Source of the DNA: an uncultured Ferrovum sp.
GTDB taxonomy: Bacteria > Pseudomonadota > Gammaproteobacteria > Burkholderiales > Ferrovaceae
NCBI GenBank assembly: GCA_903893215.1
Contig: CAITLJ010000054.1
Span: forward strand, 16,992-80,991
Direction of reading: 5' to 3'
Length of the DNA: 64,000 bases
Under the pieces are notes generated by a model. That model had not been told where the DNA came from and ran no database searches. It saw only the letters and a list, made by a program, of their open reading frames with translations. The number at the start of each line of letters is the position of its first letter. Position 1 is the first letter of the stretch. The translations under genes were made by a program, and so were the position numbers. Positions 55,175 to 63,554 of this stretch are shown one piece after another.

Positions 55175-55783
55175 ATGAGTACACATCCCGACGTCATCGT
55201 GCAGCGTTCCGGTCAGTCGCGCCTGCCCACCCGTTATGGTCCGTTCAGCGCCGGTGCCTACCGCATTGCCGGTGCCCCGATCGAGCACCTCGCGCTCAGC
55301 CTGGGCACGCTGGACGCAACAACGCCCACCCTGGTGCGCATTCACTCGGAGTGCCTGACCGGCGACGTGTTCGGCTCCCGCCGCTGCGACTGCGGCCCAC
55401 AGCTCGATGCCTCGCTGCGCAGGATTGCAGAGGCCGGTCATGGCGTGGTGGTCTACCTGCGTGGACATGAGGGCCGCGGAATCGGGCTTTCCCATAAATT
55501 GCGCGCCTACCAGTTACAGGATGCCGGCCTCGATACGGTGGATGCCAACGTGCAGCTTGGCTTTCCGGTCGACATGCGTGATTACGGTCCCGCCCTCGCC
55601 ATCCTGGCGGATCTGGGGGTGTTCCGCCTGCGCATGATGACCAACAATCCGGACAAGGTGACGCGCCTGTCGCTGCCCCCCTTCGAAGTGGTCGAGCGCG
55701 TGCCGCTAGTCACCAGCCCGGATGAGGAAAGCCGGCGCTACCTCGAGACCAAGCGCGACCGCATGGGACACTATTTCGACTGA
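55175..55783 (+). CDS. ribA: GTP cyclohydrolase II
   Basis: First step of riboflavin synthesis from GTP. The 202-aa protein has the zinc site CLTGDVFGSRRCDCG, then YLRGHEGRGIGLSHKLRAYQLQD and the Tyr/Arg-rich DMRDYGPALAILADLGV, RLMTNNPDKV-like RMMTNNPDKV, all characteristic. The ATG at 55175 is preferred to a TTG at 55166. It stands alone without ribB fusion; other rib genes are not in the window. Confidence 0.95.
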   Translation: MSTHPDVIVQRSGQSRLPTRYGPFSAGAYRIAGAPIEHLALSLGTLDATTPTLVRIHSECLTGDVFGSRRCDCGPQLDASLRRIAEAGHGVVVYLRGHEGRGIGLSHKLRAYQLQDAGLDTVDANVQLGFPVDMRDYGPALAILADLGVFRLRMMTNNPDKVTRLSLPPFEVVERVPLVTSPDEESRRYLETKRDRMGHYFD

Positions 55784-55864
55784 CCGCCCGCCCGCAACCA
55801 ACCAAGGGGAAGGGGCAAGCGGTCCGTCCCACGGATTCATTTTCGCCCACAGGAGCGACATATC

Positions 55865-56647
55865 ATGCTGAATGGAAAGACTGCCATCGTCACCGGATCC
55901 ACCAGCGGTATCGGTCTGGGCATTGCGCGGGAACTGGCCGCCCAAGGGGCGGGCATCCTGCTCAACGGCTTTGGCGAGGCCAATGACATTGCCGCCCTGC
56001 GCACAACGCTGGCCCAGGAATATGGTGTGCCGGTGGATTATCACGGCGCCGACATGCGCGACCCCGAGCAGATTGCCGCCATGGTGGCGCATGCGGAGAC
56101 CACGTTCGGCAGCGCCGACATACTGGTCAACAACGCCGGCATTCAGCATGTGGCGCCCGTCGCGTCGTTCCCGCGTGAGCGCTGGGACGCGGTGATTGCA
56201 ATCAATCTGTCGTCGACCTTCTTTGCCACCCAGGCGGTGTTGCCGGGCATGCACAAGCGTGGCTGGGGACGCATCATCAACATCGCTTCGGCGCACGGTC
56301 TGGTGGCCTCGGCCAACAAGTCGGCGTATGTGGCTGCCAAGCATGGCGTGGTTGGGCTGACCAAGGTGGTGGCACTGGAGACCGCGCAGACCGGCATTAC
56401 CTGCAACGCCATCTGCCCGGGCTGGGTGCTCACACCGCTGGTGCAAAAGCAGATTGATGCGATTGCCGCCCGCGACGGTATCACCGAGGCCGCAGCGCGG
56501 GCTGCGCTGCTGGGCGAAAAGCAGCCTTCGGGCGCCTTCGTGACGCCGGAACAACTGGGCCAAGTTGCTGTTTTTCTTTGCAGTGCGGCAGCGGACCAGA
56601 TCCGGGGTGCCGCCCTGCCGGTCGACGGGGGCTGGACTGCCCAGTAG
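55865..56647 (+). CDS. bdhA: 3-hydroxybutyrate dehydrogenase
   Basis: A 260-aa SDR-family enzyme oxidising (R)-3-hydroxybutyrate to acetoacetate, the step after PHB depolymerisation. The NAD fold GSTSGIGLGIA, the LVNNAGIQHVAPV segment, the catalytic Ser/Tyr/Lys region (IASAHGLVASANKSAYVAAKHGVVGLTK) and CPGWVLTPLV, plus the QKQIDA/GEKQPSGAFVTPEQLG ending, are specific for bacterial BdhA. An AGGAG-like site precedes the ATG at 55865. Complements phaZ in this window. Confidence 0.93.
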   Translation: MLNGKTAIVTGSTSGIGLGIARELAAQGAGILLNGFGEANDIAALRTTLAQEYGVPVDYHGADMRDPEQIAAMVAHAETTFGSADILVNNAGIQHVAPVASFPRERWDAVIAINLSSTFFATQAVLPGMHKRGWGRIINIASAHGLVASANKSAYVAAKHGVVGLTKVVALETAQTGITCNAICPGWVLTPLVQKQIDAIAARDGITEAAARAALLGEKQPSGAFVTPEQLGQVAVFLCSAAADQIRGAALPVDGGWTAQ

Positions 56648-56668
56648 TTTTGACGCATTCTTCACCTC

Positions 56669-56763
56669 GGCGGGCCTCCCCGCATTGCAGCGCAGGAACC
56701 TGGTCAGGTCCGGAAGGAAGCAGCCATAACTGCTCCCTGCAAGTGCCGGGGTTCAGGCTCGCC
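56669..56763 (+). ncRNA. ffs: Signal recognition particle 4.5S RNA
   Basis: A 95-base hairpin RNA. The universally conserved apical region GGTCAGGTCCGGAAGGAAGC is at 56702-56721, and the arms GGCGGGCCT and AGGCTCGCC close the long stem. Binds Ffh to target nascent membrane proteins. Its position just upstream of the dnaX block is typical for beta- and gammaproteobacteria, here with a PagL-like gene inserted in between. Confidence 0.95.
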
Positions 56764-56857
56764 ACTTTCACGTCTGTTGCGCGACCTGACCCATCGGTTT
56801 GCTGCACGTCCCGGTCAGTCACCGTGTCCACTTTCACTATTCATCTTCTGTCCGCTC

Positions 56858-57415
56858 ATGCCCGCTCCGTATCTGTCTTGCCGTAGCCTCCCCCTGATTG
56901 CTGGACTTGCGGCCTTGCTGGCGACCCTGCCGGCGCAGGCGCGCGACGGCGTGGCGTTCGAGGCAGGTTATGGCCAGCACGTCGACCTGTTGCGCGTAAG
57001 TCTGACCCGCGAATGGGAGCAGCCATTGGCCACGGGCGATGACTGGTCACTTGGGGGTTACTGGGAGGCCACCCTGGGCCACTGGCATCCGCATTACGCT
57101 GCCGGGGGCAATCATGACGTGGTGGATGTGGGAATCACGCCGGTGTTCCGCATCACCCAGCGTCAACGGGCTGCGATTGCGCCTTACGCCGAGGCGGCGA
57201 TCGGTGCGCACTATCTGAGTGAACACCATCTTTATGACGGCCGCGAATTGAGTACCCGTTTCCAGTTTGGCGACCACATCGCTGCCGGCGTGAGTTTTGG
57301 TGCCCAGCACGAGTGGGATCTGGGCGTGCGTGCCCAGCACCTGTCGAATGGTGGGATCAAGAATCCCAATCCCGGCATCAATTTCTTCCAGCTGCGGGCG
57401 GATTACCATTTCTGA
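56858..57415 (+). CDS. PagL-like lipid A 3-O-deacylase (acyloxyacyl hydrolase family)
   Basis: A 185-aa outer-membrane barrel protein. A signal peptide (LPLIAGLAALLATLPAQA) is followed by eight-strand barrel-type sequence ending in an aromatic YHF. The catalytic His-x-Ser appears in RAQHLSNGGIKNPNPGINFF, the PagL active-site signature. It removes the 3-O acyl chain of lipid A in related bacteria. The ATG at 56858 is used. It sits between ffs and dnaX, and dnaX overlaps its end. Confidence 0.87.
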   Translation: MPAPYLSCRSLPLIAGLAALLATLPAQARDGVAFEAGYGQHVDLLRVSLTREWEQPLATGDDWSLGGYWEATLGHWHPHYAAGGNHDVVDVGITPVFRITQRQRAAIAPYAEAAIGAHYLSEHHLYDGRELSTRFQFGDHIAAGVSFGAQHEWDLGVRAQHLSNGGIKNPNPGINFFQLRADYHF

Positions 57416-59069
57416 GTCCCAGGCCCTCGCCCGAAAGTGGCGTCCGCGCCGCTTTCAGGACATGCTCGGACAAGAGCATGTGGTGCGCGCGCTCACCCAT
57501 GCGCTTGAAACCAATCGCCTCCACCATGCGTACCTGTTTACCGGCACACGCGGCGTAGGCAAGACCACGCTTGCGCGCATCCTGGCCAAGTGCCTGAACT
57601 GCGCCACGGGTGTCACGCCAACCCCCTGCGGCGTGTGCGTGCCATGTCAGGAAATCGATGCTGGCCGCTTCAATGATCTGCTTGAAGTCGACGCGGCCAC
57701 CAACACGCGCGTGGAAGAAATGCGCGAGCTGCTCGACAATGCGCAATACGCGCCGGTGGTGGGCCGCTTCAAGGTCTACATCATCGACGAAGTGCATATG
57801 CTGTCCAAGCACGCCTTCAATGCCATGCTGAAGACACTGGAAGAACCGCCGGCGCACATGAAGTTCATCCTGGCCACCACCGATCCGCAAAAGGTGCCGG
57901 TCACCGTGCTGTCGCGTTGCCTGCAGTTCAGCCTCAAGCCGATGACGGTGGACCAGCTGGTCTCACGCATCGATCACATCCTGCAGGCCGAGCAGGTGCC
58001 CTTCGAGCCTGCTGCCCTGCGACTGGTGGCACGTGCGGCGCATGGCAGCGTGCGCGACAGTCTGAGCGTGCTCGATCAGGCGATCGCCTTCGGGAGCGGT
58101 CGTGTGGAGACCGACGCCGTCGCCAGTCTGCTTGGGGTAGGATCAGACGACGCCGTGCTGGCGCTGGCGCAGGGTGTGGCCGCGCGCGACAGCCGCGCCG
58201 TGCTCGAGATGCTTGACCGCATGATCGGTGCCGGCCAGTCCGCCGAAGACGTGCTGCAGGACTTTGGCCGGTTGATGCAGCAGGTGGCCCTGCTGCAATT
58301 GCTGCCCGACGGCGTGGCGCCTGGCGCTGGTGATCCGCCGCCGGCCGAATGGCTGGCGCTGGCTGCCGCACTGGATGCGCCCTCGGTGCAGCTGTGCTAC
58401 CAGATTGCCCTGTCCGGGCGCCGCGACCTGGTCCACGCACCGGACGAAGCCGCCGGGCTGACCATGAGTTTCCTGCGCATGCTCGCCTTCCTGCCGGGTG
58501 GTCCGGCCGGACCGGGGGGTGGCAGTGGCGGCGCGGCCGGCGGTGGCGGACTTTCCGCAGCAAGCCATGGTCGTGCATCCGGCGGCTCCCCGTTGGCACG
58601 GCCAGCGCCACCCGTGAGCGCCGCGCGCGCGCAAGCCCCGGCCATTGCCCTGCAACCGTTGCCGGACACTGGCCCGCAGTGGCTGGCACTGGTCGATCAG
58701 TTGCCGCATGCTGGCACTGCCATGGAGCTTGCGCGCAATGTGACCTGGCTGCATCGCAGTGAACAGCGCCTGCACCTGAGCCTGCCAGTCCACCACAAGC
58801 TGCTGCTGCCCGCGCAGGAACGTCTGCTGGCCTTGCTGGCGGCGCTGGTTGGTCCGGTGCAGATCGACATCCGGCTGGACGGCGTGGTGGCCGATGCGCC
58901 CCGTGCGGTGGAGCACAGCGTGGTCGCGCGCGACGATGACCTGCGTGAGCGTCGGCAGGCCGCCGCCGAGACGTCGATCGCACAGGACCCGCTGGTGATC
59001 TCGCTCATCACTGACTTTGGCGGCCGGGTGGTTCAGGGCACCGTGCGTCCCCGCGACCAGGCGGCTTGA
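57348..59069 (+). CDS. dnaX: DNA polymerase III subunit tau/gamma
   Basis: Clamp-loader ATPase. Conserved: QALARKWRPRRFQDMLGQEHVVRAL, Walker A TGTRGVGKTTLARILAKCLNC, the zinc cysteines CGVCVPC, and IIDEVHMLSKHAFNAMLKTLEEPP. A Gly/Pro-rich linker and tau C-terminal domain follow. The start is odd: no ATG/GTG/TTG lies just before the conserved N-terminus. The nearest in-frame ones are ATG 57348 and GTG 57351, giving a ~22-residue extension inside the pagL-like gene. An ATT at 57408 (MSESQALARKW...) would give the normal N-terminus. No A6G-type frameshift site was seen. Confidence 0.93.
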   Translation: MVGSRIPIPASISSSCGRITISESQALARKWRPRRFQDMLGQEHVVRALTHALETNRLHHAYLFTGTRGVGKTTLARILAKCLNCATGVTPTPCGVCVPCQEIDAGRFNDLLEVDAATNTRVEEMRELLDNAQYAPVVGRFKVYIIDEVHMLSKHAFNAMLKTLEEPPAHMKFILATTDPQKVPVTVLSRCLQFSLKPMTVDQLVSRIDHILQAEQVPFEPAALRLVARAAHGSVRDSLSVLDQAIAFGSGRVETDAVASLLGVGSDDAVLALAQGVAARDSRAVLEMLDRMIGAGQSAEDVLQDFGRLMQQVALLQLLPDGVAPGAGDPPPAEWLALAAALDAPSVQLCYQIALSGRRDLVHAPDEAAGLTMSFLRMLAFLPGGPAGPGGGSGGAAGGGGLSAASHGRASGGSPLARPAPPVSAARAQAPAIALQPLPDTGPQWLALVDQLPHAGTAMELARNVTWLHRSEQRLHLSLPVHHKLLLPAQERLLALLAALVGPVQIDIRLDGVVADAPRAVEHSVVARDDDLRERRQAAAETSIAQDPLVISLITDFGGRVVQGTVRPRDQAA

Positions 59070-59178
59070 GCCCGGACCAGATTCCTGATCAGCGGTACAC
59101 TAGCGCCCGGGCGACGATGGCGGTCCATCGATCGCGTTCGTTCCCGACAAGCATTTCCCAATCCGGAGTAAGTAAATC

Positions 59179-59502
59179 ATGATGAAAGGTGGTCTCGGCG
59201 GCCTGATGAAGCAGGCCCAGCAGATGCAGGAAAACATGAAAAAGGCCCAGGAGCAGCTGGGTTCGGTGGAAGTGCACGGTGAGACCGGTGGTGGTCTGGT
59301 CAAGGTCACCATGACCTGCCATCACGTGGTCAAGCGCATCGAGATCGCTCCCGGTGCCATGGACGACCGCGAGATGCTTGAGGACATGCTGGCCGCTGCC
59401 CTCAACGATGCCGTGCGACAAGTGGAAAGCACCACCCAGCAGAAGATGTCCGGATTCACCGCTGGCCTGAATATGCCGCCTGGCTTCAAGCTGCCGTTCT
59501 GA
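59179..59502 (+). CDS. YbaB/EbfC family nucleoid-associated protein
   Basis: A 107-aa DNA-binding protein. It begins [42 protein letters not shown], the YbaB signature, with a helical end [15 protein letters not shown]. The canonical dnaX-ybaB-recR order is kept, with recR starting 8 bases later. Binds DNA in the minor groove and may bend it. High confidence from length, sequence and neighbours. Confidence 0.96.
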   Translation: MMKGGLGGLMKQAQQMQENMKKAQEQLGSVEVHGETGGGLVKVTMTCHHVVKRIEIAPGAMDDREMLEDMLAAALNDAVRQVESTTQQKMSGFTAGLNMPPGFKLPF

Positions 59503-59510
59503 TCCAGTCC

Positions 59511-60113
59511 GTGCGCAGCCCCTCCGGCCTTGAGGCCCTGATCGACGCCCTGCGTTGTCTGCCCGGCGTCGGTCCCAAGTCGGCGCAGCGCATGGCGTTT
59601 TACCTTTTGCAACGAGACCGCCCGGGTGCCGACCGGCTGGCACGCGCGCTCAGTCATGCGTTGACCGCGGTCAGGCATTGCAACGGGTGCAACAATTTCA
59701 CCGAGCAGGCGTCCTGCGAACTCTGCCTGTCGGGCGATCGCGATGGCACGGTGCTGTGCGTGGTAGAAACCCCCGCCGACCTGTTGATGATCGAGCAGAC
59801 CCATGCCTACCGCGGTCAGTATTACGTGCTGATGGGCCGCCTGTCGCCCCTGGACGGCGTGGGTCCCGAAACTCTCGCGCTCGACCGCTTGGTGCGGCGC
59901 GCACTGGATGGTGTGGTCCGTGAAGTGGTGTTGGCCACCAATTTCACGGTGGAAGGCGAAGCCACGGCCCATTACATCGGTGAACTGCTGCGTCCGCGTG
60001 GCATGAAACTCTCACGAATTGCCCGCGGCCTGCCTGTGGGCGGCGAACTCGAGTACACCGACGCCGGTACCGTGGCACAAGCCCTGGTCGAGCGGCGTAG
60101 CCTGACGGGTTGA
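59511..60113 (+). CDS. recR: Recombination mediator protein RecR
   Basis: A 200-aa protein that loads RecA with RecF/RecO. N-terminal helix-hairpin-helix ([21 protein letters not shown]), zinc finger [16 protein letters not shown], then a TOPRIM domain ([34 protein letters not shown]) and the conserved end with [18 protein letters not shown]. Starts with GTG at 59511, 8 bases after ybaB. Normal length. Confidence 0.96.
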   Translation: MRSPSGLEALIDALRCLPGVGPKSAQRMAFYLLQRDRPGADRLARALSHALTAVRHCNGCNNFTEQASCELCLSGDRDGTVLCVVETPADLLMIEQTHAYRGQYYVLMGRLSPLDGVGPETLALDRLVRRALDGVVREVVLATNFTVEGEATAHYIGELLRPRGMKLSRIARGLPVGGELEYTDAGTVAQALVERRSLTG

Positions 60114-60275
60114 TCCGCATTTTCCTTGGCCCGGCGCAGGTCAGTTTCGAGATAAAAAATATTTCGCAGATAATTGATTGAGCTTGGTTTTTAAATTATT
60201 CACAATCTCCTGAGCATCCCGGTGTTAGCGTTATCGTATCCGGGGGGATCGTCGTGGCGCACGTGACGCGCCGTT

Positions 60276-60316
60276 TGAACGGGCGGCAGGGATTAACGAC
60301 CTGCCGCCCCGGTTCA
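60276..60316 (+). promoter_or_regulatory. Stable hairpin in the leader of the 60331 gene
   Basis: TGAAC + GGGCGGCAGG (60276-60290) pairs with CCTGCCGCCC (60300-60309) and, after a 2-base bulge, GTTCA (60312-60316). The loop is GATTAACGA. There is no T-tract; the ribosome site of the next gene (GGGGGGA) lies directly after it. It could be a 5'-UTR element or a rho-independent-like remnant after recR. Confidence 0.5.
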
Positions 60317-60330
60317 GGGGGGATGGGATA

Positions 60331-60582
60331 ATGGAAAAGCTGCGTGTGGTGAGTTTGTCCGAGCGTATGTACAGCAGCCGCGAGGCCTGTGTGGGGCTGG
60401 AACTGGCACCTGAAACCCGTCAGCTGACGGTAGGTGAAGTGTTCGAGGCCCTGCAAACGTATCTTGATGCCAATCGTGCCGAACTCTGCCGGCGAGGTCC
60501 CGACAGCGTGCGCGTGTCGCTTGTCCGTTCTGCGGCTGCAATCACCGGCGCGCCGGGTGCCTGGACTGCTGCGCTGCATTGA
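60331..60582 (+). CDS. Small hypothetical protein, 83 aa
   Basis: Unrecognised. It has a G-rich ribosome site (GGGGGGATGGGATA) before the ATG at 60331, mixed composition without signal peptide, and a helical part EVFEALQTYLDANRAELCRRG. Located between recR and tRNA-Pro behind a stable hairpin. Short, but coding is supported by the start signals and codon use. No domain suggestion. Confidence 0.5.
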   Translation: MEKLRVVSLSERMYSSREACVGLELAPETRQLTVGEVFEALQTYLDANRAELCRRGPDSVRVSLVRSAAAITGAPGAWTAALH

Positions 60583-60646
60583 AACTGCCCGGCTTGGTTT
60601 GCCGGTTTGCTTTTGCGGGTGTACGCCCTGATAATGCTGGATTCGT

Positions 60647-60723
<77 letters not shown>

Positions 60724-60740
60724 TCAGTAGCAACGACTTA

Positions 60741-60765
60741 GGCCATCCGCTCGGGTGGCCTTTTT
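60741..60765 (+). terminator. Terminator after tRNA-Pro
   Basis: GGCCATCC (60741-60748), GCTC loop, GGGTGGCC (60753-60760), five Ts. One G-U pair. Begins 18 bases past the tRNA end. Confidence 0.85.
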
Positions 60766-60955
60766 CACATCTGGCCGTTAGGGGAACGATTGGGGGAACA
60801 GCGCACGGTCGCTAGGCTGTCTGCGGGTCAAGGGCGCTACCTGTCCCGCCGCGCGGCCCGCGCTCAGCCAGCCCCCGGGAAGCGTGCGCATCTTTTCGTG
60901 ATAGGTGTTTTTTCAGCCCCTACTGCAGGGGCTGTTACCCCGGTGCCTGGGCCGC
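60766..60955. other. Gene-free stretch after the tRNA
   Basis: 190 bases with no credible gene. Visible: GGGGAACGATTGGGGGAAC near 60781 and an imperfect hairpin CAGCCCCT/AGGGGCTG near 60916-60935 preceded by a T-run. Neither has an obvious function, and no integrase fragment or tRNA-end repeat was found. Probably the eroded edge of an inserted element (inference). Confidence 0.3.
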
Positions 60956-61330
60956 TCAGTCCGCGTCGTGGTCCTCAGGGTACTTGGTCACTAGCGCGTC
61001 GACGATGCACTGGTGGACCATGCTGTCCCCCCATCGCTCCAAATCCCGCGCTGTTAACTCCTGCTGCAGATCCTGCACCATCTCCTGCAGGGTGACGATT
61101 CGCCGCGCCAGTTCCACTTCCAGTGCGTTGCCATCCTCCAATGTCATGCCGATACGCGAGATGCGCTCAGCGAACTTGTCGCGGACAAGAACCTCTTCCA
61201 GTTCGGCGATGAGAACGGCGCTGGTGAATAGCGCCAAGCGCCGCTGGCGCGCGGCGATGAGAATCTCTGCCGGAGCGCCACCCCACAGAAGTGCTGAGAC
61301 GACTGTGTTGGTATCAGCTACGGCCCGCAC
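60956..61330 (-). CDS. PIN-domain toxin homologue with aberrant C-terminus
   Basis: A 124-aa protein. The first 70 residues (VADTNTVVSALLWGGAPAEILIAA, LFTSAVLIAELEEVLVRDKF) match PIN-family toxins with the first catalytic Asp and the following Glu. The expected second half (D-rich DPDDD... and the SGD motif) is missing. Instead there is an unrelated acidic/helical tail (LQEMVQDLQQELTARDLERW, KYPEDHDAD). It is encoded next to and overlapping an antitoxin-like gene. It is probably a broken or fused toxin, unlikely to be a normal RNase. Confidence 0.65.
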   Translation of the reverse strand: MRAVADTNTVVSALLWGGAPAEILIAARQRRLALFTSAVLIAELEEVLVRDKFAERISRIGMTLEDGNALEVELARRIVTLQEMVQDLQQELTARDLERWGDSMVHQCIVDALVTKYPEDHDAD

Positions 61331-61547
61331 GCTCTGCCCGCGTGGCGTCGATCTCGGCGTCGATCTCCTCTTCCGTGAGCGCTGGCTCCAGGCTGGCGAG
61401 CTTACCCATTGCAGTGAAAAGTTGATCGATCTGGCGCTTCTTCATGGCTTCGCGCAACAGCTCCGCGATGGCATCGGAGCGCAGGAGCCCGGCGTTCTCA
61501 GCTTGCTGGGCAAGCTCATCGGGCAGAGAAACGGTAATGTCGGTCAT
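61314..61547 (-). CDS. Ribbon-helix-helix-like antitoxin
   Basis: A 77-aa protein starting TDITVSLPDELAQQAENAGLL with a beta-strand/helix pattern of RHH-type antitoxins and a charged C-terminus (LTEEEIDAEIDATRAERAGRS) that would bind a toxin. The ATG at 61547 has AAGGAG 7 bases upstream. It precedes and overlaps the PIN gene by 17 bases, the standard antitoxin-toxin order. Likely a remnant module given the damaged PIN partner. Confidence 0.75.
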   Translation of the reverse strand: MTDITVSLPDELAQQAENAGLLRSDAIAELLREAMKKRQIDQLFTAMGKLASLEPALTEEEIDAEIDATRAERAGRS

Positions 61548-62486
61548 GACCACGCTCCTTCGCTAAGCCGCTTCGATCCCAGCCTCTGATGCGTCCGGGA
61601 ATGATGCAGTGATCCCGTTGGCGACGGCGGCGCCGAGTGACTCGGTGGCGGCTCCGGCCTCCGTGGAGGACAGCTGTTCTTTGCTTGCGCCCATGCGCCG
61701 ATGATGCTGCGGATGCATCAAAAATACAATGTCACTTTTTTAATGCTTTGGCACCGATCCAAGCTCCCGACTACCCGCCATCGCGGGGACCGCAGCGCCG
61801 CGCCCGATCGCCCGGCGTTGCGGTGACCTTGGTCTCGATCTCCATCGGCATTTCGTAATACCGCGTCGCGATTTGCCGAAATCCTGGCAGCGTGCCTCCA
61901 GGCCTCGCCAGAACGGGACTTGACACCCAGTTTACTGGCCTCTATTGCCGAAACCGCGCGGCCGCGAAAAAGCCGACGCGTTCGAGGCACTATGCTAACC
62001 CTGGACCGCCCGACCAGAATCGACGCCCGTTCATCTGCCGTTCATCCGCGTGCTGTCAGCCGAATGCCGCATGCGATCGATTGTTGAACGGCCGTTGCTC
62101 GTCAGTTCAACGCGGCGATGTCGCAATGACTGCTTCCGGCGCCGTCAGGGCGCCCACCTCGTATCCCATCGCCCGATATCCACGCTGGCGCTTGTCCCAC
62201 ATTCGCAGCAAGGCAGGGTGGCCGCCATCAACGACGTCGACGATGCGCACGTCAGTCTTGCTGGCATGGTCACCGACCAGGGCTTGGAGTTGGCGAAGCA
62301 ACTCGCTGTGAAATATTTTGGCGGACTCTGACTGGGCACCCGGCTCGGGGCACCGGCTTCCTTCTCATTGACAACCAGATCGCCTACCCGCAGGCTCACC
62401 AATGGCGGCTATCCGGCACTTTGGCGATCGTCGGTAGCCGGCCCATTCCGGACGGTGAGCAATGCGGATATAAGGAGCTTTGACTG
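61548..62486. other. Low-coding stretch in the accessory region
   Basis: About 940 bases without a supported gene. On the minus strand a 43-codon frame (61694 to 61563, MGASKEQLSSTEAGAATESL...) ends just before the antitoxin and might be a leader peptide or debris. AT-rich runs near 61725-61745 resemble a promoter for the antitoxin side. The reads at 62107-62301 (minus) and 61892-62311 (plus) overlap on opposite strands without conserved motifs. Treated as decayed sequence. Confidence 0.45.
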
Positions 62487-62783
62487 ATGGCTGACGACGG
62501 CAAGGTCCGCTGCGCCACTCACGGCCTACAAGATAGAGCGCAGGTCTGCAGGCATATTGCGGATTCGATGTTGTCAGGCATTCCGGTTGGTTTTCATTGG
62601 CCCGCAGCCTTTGTGGGCCCGCATGCGGATGCATGGTGCACGGAATGCGAGCGCGCGCGAATAGATGCGGGTGGCGAGTGGGTGCCGGAACTCAAAGACC
62701 AGTTGAGTATTAAGGTACTGTGCGGTTCCTGTTACGAATATGCCAAAGGGATATGGGATGCCGAGCGCAAGGTAAATCAATAA
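62487..62783 (+). CDS. Small cysteine-rich (zinc-ribbon-like) hypothetical protein, 98 aa
   Basis: Not assigned to a family. Cysteine/histidine groups are visible: RCATHG near the start, VCRHIADSM, AWCTECERAR, and VLCGSCYEYAKG, a pattern for two metal sites. An AAGGAG ribosome site lies 10 bases before the ATG at 62487, so it is probably expressed. No signal peptide. Its neighbours are broken genes, and function is unknown; a cargo gene such as an immunity or regulatory protein is possible. Confidence 0.6.
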   Translation: MADDGKVRCATHGLQDRAQVCRHIADSMLSGIPVGFHWPAAFVGPHADAWCTECERARIDAGGEWVPELKDQLSIKVLCGSCYEYAKGIWDAERKVNQ

Positions 62784-62905
62784 TTCACAGCGGAGCGCGG
62801 CCAGTCCGGGGCAAAATACTGAGAGGCTTTTTCGGCCTTGAGCCGTCATCTCAACGTCGGCTCCAAAGTGATCTTTCGTTGCGGTAGCCCCTGCGGGATT
62901 TGATC

Positions 62906-63240
62906 GTGTTTTCTTGTATTCGCGTCTTTGGATTCTCGGCGAGTATCGCTCTTGTCTGCGCGATCCTCGCCTCGTGCGCCACCGAGGTCGCCACAATTGG
63001 GCCGGACTGCAAGTACGTGGCGCTTGAAGGACTTTCGGATAACAAAGAGCTGCTCCTTGCTGACCACAGAGTGTTCGCCTTGTTAGGCAGGACTTCATCG
63101 ATCCAGCGACGTGGAAGGCAAACGATCCAATAAGAATTTGTCCTAGCCACGACCAGCATCTCGGCGCGTCAATTTTTGAAATTGAAAATCGACGCTTAGG
63201 AGAACGGCTGGTGGTGTCCGAACGAAACGGTGAGCAGTAA
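62906..63240 (+). pseudogene. Frameshifted lipoprotein gene
   Basis: The N-terminal part from GTG 62906 shows a lipoprotein signal (FSASIALVCAILASCATEV, lipobox L-A-S-C) followed by GPDCKYVALEGLSDNKELLLADHRVFALLG. This frame then runs into unrelated residues and stops at 63133. In the frame starting with the CAG at 63088 an obviously coding tail continues (QDFIDPATWKANDPIRICPSHD, then HLGASIFEIENRRLGERLVV) to TAA at 63238. A one-base loss near 63086-63088 (GGC AGG in place of GGG CAG G) would explain it. Real mutation or sequencing error cannot be told apart. Confidence 0.65.
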
Positions 63241-63554
63241 GAACGGCTAAGTCCTATTGGGGTCGGAAATTATCGAACACTGTTCATCGAAGACCAAAAC
63301 TGGCCTCTATTCCGCAACGGAGACGGCTGCTGTGGGTCGTGAGGCCCAGTTCGATGCGTCCCCTGACCAACGGCAGGTTGCTGCCTGGTTGCGGCCACAT
63401 TGGCAGGGGCTGTATTTGACAACCGCGACGCTGGAAGCCACGCTCCGGAATGGGTCCGGCATGACGAAGGGGCGGCCTTTGCCGCAACAGCAATTGTGCC
63501 TTCGGCAACCCCGTTTTGCCGCGATGAGGATTGCCTATTTGAGCGCTATTCAGA
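63241..63554. other. No gene identified
   Basis: About 310 bases between the frameshifted lipoprotein and the phosphatase-like gene. Open frames on both strands overlap (63257-63577 plus, 63284-63676 minus) but neither has a ribosome site or recognisable domain. No repeats were seen. Confidence 0.4.

Noticed and set aside
60766..60955. Integrase remnant or attachment repeat beside tRNA-Pro
   Set aside because: No integrase motif and no second copy of the tRNA 3' end were seen in the window.
62107..62301. 64-aa minus-strand frame (ALVGDHASKTDVRIVDVV...)
   Set aside because: No start signals and overlaps a longer plus-strand read; it looks somewhat protein-like but cannot be supported.
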